NCBI RefSeq assembly: GCF_009727055.1
Contig: NW_024064153.1
Location: 594,281 to 658,280 of the forward strand
DNA: 64,000 bases
Source: Benincasa hispida
Lineage: Eukaryota; Streptophyta; Magnoliopsida; Cucurbitales; Cucurbitaceae
Direction: 5' to 3'
Within the stretch, counting starts at the first letter, position 1. The number at the start of each line of letters is the position of its first letter. Below are positions 61,440 to 64,000 of the stretch, piece by piece. The notes beneath the pieces were generated by a model. The model saw only the letters and a list, made by a program, of their open reading frames with translations, had not been told where the DNA came from and searched no databases. Position numbers and translations under genes: made by a program.

Positions 61440-62020
61440 CGTTATCAAATTTTACGTGTTTATTTCCCTATTTTGTAGGTACTGAGCAACCAAGGGATAG
61501 AATTGGCAATTTGGAGGTGATTTGAGCATCCGAGCTTCAAAGGAGTAAAAAAGACCAAAATACCCCTATTTTAGCATCATAACGCTCGTGGATTGGCTTG
61601 GCCTGACACTCGGCCAACGTTGTAAGACAGAATGGGTACCGTTACAATACTACCCATTAGCGTTGCGACACTACATGCTTTGACGGACGAGGAGCCTCGT
61701 ACACGCGCAAGTGAGCATCAGGGCAATGTTGGACTTCTTCACCCTGACGCTCTTGATCAGCCACCTCTACGTTGCAACGCTAGTTCTAGCATTGCGACAC
61801 TGTCCTGTTTACTATAAATATTCTCCTTTGATTTTAGGTAAAGAAATGTTGAATTTCAATGGAGGCTGAGGAGAGGCCGAGTTTTCTTCTTCCCTCTTTA
61901 CGTTTTCAGTATCATTAAGCTAGTTTTTAGTTTAATATTGGATTGTGAGCACGGATTGAATTATACCTCATGGGTTTGTCTATGGGTCGATGAGGTAATT
62001 TTCTATCTAGTTCTTGGAGT
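61440..62020. repeat. Unassigned repeat with a GC-richer core and TATA-like box
   Basis: 61570-61800 is clearly GC-richer than its surroundings and repeats the word GCGTTGCGAC or close forms (61661, 61770, 61789) with inverted GTTGCAACGC. TATAAATA at 61815 and an abrupt style change suggest an LTR-like promoter region of another element. No borders found. The open frame at 61632-61817 has no recognisable similarity. Confidence 0.35.
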
Positions 62021-62024
62021 TCAC

Positions 62025-62860
62025 TCCTTCCCCAACGTCGGGGCAAATAGATAAATTGCTCCTTTAAGGACTGATTTCGGGGCTTGAATAATGTGATGCC
62101 ACACCCTTTCCTGGCCCGAGAGGGGTATGATCATAGTTGGACCATAATTTATTGTTCATTAGAAGGATTAGTGGTACTTAATTAGTGGTACATAATTTAT
62201 AGGTACTTAAGGATTAGTGGTACCTATAGAAGGATTAACTATAGGGGAAAAACGATAATTTTGGCCCAGCTGTACATACGAGTAATTTGTGGAGGGTCAT
62301 CGTATTGTTGATTGGTTATATCCAATGGACACAAAAATATATCTGTAGTGCGAAGAGTGCAGTTGTCCGTCTTTAGTGAAGTGTCCGAAAGTTAACGAAC
62401 GGTGAATAATTTAATTAAAAAGTTTAATTAACTATTCAAGTACCATTAGAGCTTCAAGCTACAGGTCCATAAGGTCCCCTCGATAACTCAACGAGATTTA
62501 ATAAGAATAAGTTTTTGGATTAATTTGAATTGTTCAAATTAATTATATTTGATATAATTAATTTAATTTAATTATATATGATGTAATCAATATAATGTAT
62601 TTGATACATTATATTAAGTATTTATGAGAGAAAATAAATATTTGAATATGATTTGAATATTAATTATATGAATTAGATTCATATAATTAAATTTAATGTA
62701 AATGTGGTTTATATTATTGGTGAGAGAAAATTGAAACGGTAGACTATATTGTATTTGATACAATATAAAAATTATATGTTATATGTGATATAACATATAG
62801 CTATGTATATATGTGTAATAAATTAATTATTATATATATATTATATTATTTTAATTAATT
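62025..62860 (+). mobile_element. Third-family LTR fragment
   Basis: Matches 24040-24900 (CCCAACGTCGGGGCAAATAG, CTGATTTCGGGGCTTGAA, CCACACCC, CCCGAGAGGGG, GGACACAAAAATATATCTG). Both ends are missing. A local duplication of AGTGGTACTTAA phrases at 62168-62230 is unique to this copy. Confidence 0.7.
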
Positions 62861-63059
62861 TAAACATTCTACACAAATATTTTCTTCTAAATCGACACAC
62901 TATAAATTTCGTTTTGCTGAAGGCCTCGACAACCTTCACTTAATATAATAATAATAACATTAATAGAAGAAAGATAGGTATTATTTATATATATGCAAAA
63001 TCGAAATACATGCACTCAAGAAATTACACAATATTTTGAAGTCCAAAGCATATTTAAAA

Positions 63060-63241
63060 TTTAATTATGGCGTGAAGGTGACGTCATCATATCGGCATCA
63101 TCTCTATAATCACTGTGCATGAATTCGCCATTGATTCCCAGCTTCCCTCTTCTGTTTCCACCAACCAAATTCTTCTTCCATCTTCTACTTCTTCCATGTC
63201 TAAACCCTAAGGTACCTAATAGTAATACAACATATGCATAA
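63060..63241 (+). promoter_or_regulatory. Possible promoter and first exon of a gene off the right edge
   Basis: A perfect TGACGTCA palindrome (bZIP-type site) at 63079-63086 is followed 33 bp later by an ATG at 63119 that opens a 40-codon frame, rich in Pro, Phe and Leu. A telo-box AAACCCTAA lies at 63202-63210, with a possible donor AAG/GTACCT at 63212. TC-rich sequence here is unlike the surrounding AT-rich DNA and typical of plant 5' UTRs. The gene itself is not visible, and either the ATG or the whole stretch could be untranslated. Confidence 0.35.
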
Positions 63242-63529
63242 ATTCGTCCAACAAAACGAGGAATAAGTTAGTGTTTAATTCCATTTCCGTTTCATTTGAT
63301 AACTATTTCGTTCTTTTTTATTATTATTATTATTATTATTTTCAAGATTAATCCTATGTCTTTTGATTTAAGAATTCTTTTAGTCAAATTTCAAATTTCA
63401 AAAACAAGGTTTTAATTTTTTTTTATAGTTTTCAAAATTTTGCTTGGTTTTTCTGGTAAAAATAGATAATAAAACAATAAGTTTAGAGGAGGATCGTTTA
63501 TAGACTTAGCTTTCAAAAATAAAAGATCA

Positions 63530-64000
63530 AAACTAAAGTCTCGTTTGTAAACCATTTGATTTTTTATTTTCAGTTTTTGAAAATTAAACCTATAAAATCA
63601 TTCCTACTACTTATAAATTTTTTGTTTTTTAAAAAATGAAGCCAAAATTTGAAAACTAAAAGGAGTATGCCCCTTTTGGTAACCACTTCATTTTTTTGTT
63701 TTTAATTTTTTAAAATTAAGCCTATTTTCTTCCAAATTCTTACAATGATTTACATTTTACTTAATTAGAAGAGTTGTATTTTTAGCGAAATTCTAAAAAC
63801 AAAAACAAGTTTTTAAAGACTACGACCCTTTTTGATAACCATCTCTTTTTTATTTTTTATTTTTGAAAATTAAACATATTTTCTTCTCATTTCTTACCAT
63901 GATTTGCATATTTCTTAAGTACAATGGTTGAATTTTTAGCCAAATTTCAAAAACAAAAATAAGTTTTAAAAGACTTTATTTTAGTTGGCAAAACTTGGCT
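63530..64000 (+). repeat. Three tandem copies of an AT-rich ~130-160-bp unit
   Basis: Each unit starts near 'TTTGRTAACCAYTT' (63544, 63674 and 63829) and continues with TTTTTAATTTTTGAAAATTAA, a CCTATTTTCTTC zone, TTTTAGC.AAATTTC and AAAAACAAAAAC. The array continues off the right edge. The style is that of an abundant noncoding repeat often found in introns. Confidence 0.7.

Overview
This window looks like a nuclear chromosome segment of a flowering plant (dicot). Base composition is AT-rich, there is one intron-containing housekeeping gene, and the rest is mostly layered LTR-retrotransposon debris. A member of the gourd family (Cucurbitaceae) is my best guess, from the AT-rich repeats at the right edge and the general look of the LTR families; this is inference, not proof.

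Layout. 1-4696: 5' part of a decayed Ty3/gypsy element on the minus strand (pol, protease, gag, primer site, one complete LTR). 4697-9800: AT-rich intergenic DNA. 9800-20796: the only convincing host gene, an eight-exon SPF30/SMNDC1-type Tudor-domain splicing factor of 299 codons; its 5.9-kb third intron holds two dead LINE pieces. 20797-22400: no gene seen. 22400-61430: a nest of LTR elements. Two gypsy LTRs, two LTRs of a third family, a Ty1/copia element on minus (3' LTR 30969-36696, pol 36697-41030, probable 5' leader and LTR 56373-61085), a second copia element on plus inserted in its integrase region (41031-49264), and a pol-less copia-type element inserted in the LTR of the latter (49265-56372). 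A 3.5-kb noncoding TG...CA insertion sits in the first copia LTR with a clean 5-bp target duplication. 61430-62860: further LTR fragments. 63060-64000: possible promoter and first exon of a gene that would lie off the right edge, followed by a tandem repeat.

Nothing in the retroelements looks intact; every coding frame has stops, frameshifts or deletions. Two places (25078-25115 and 45203-45240) carry a 38-bp palindrome identical to the Nextera mate-pair junction adapter, with duplicated flanks, and two single Ns (1624, 49849) also sit between exact duplications. These four places are assembly artefacts, not biology.

The most interesting biological signals are (i) two short hairpins at constant positions (about 340 and 710 nt) inside LTRs of three diverged families, with compensatory base changes; (ii) long arrays of degenerate CGATCG-centred palindromic words in both the LTRs and the untranslated leaders of the copia elements, with analogous arrays built from different words in unrelated neighbouring elements; and (iii) a duplicated polypurine tract flanking an 18-bp palindrome.
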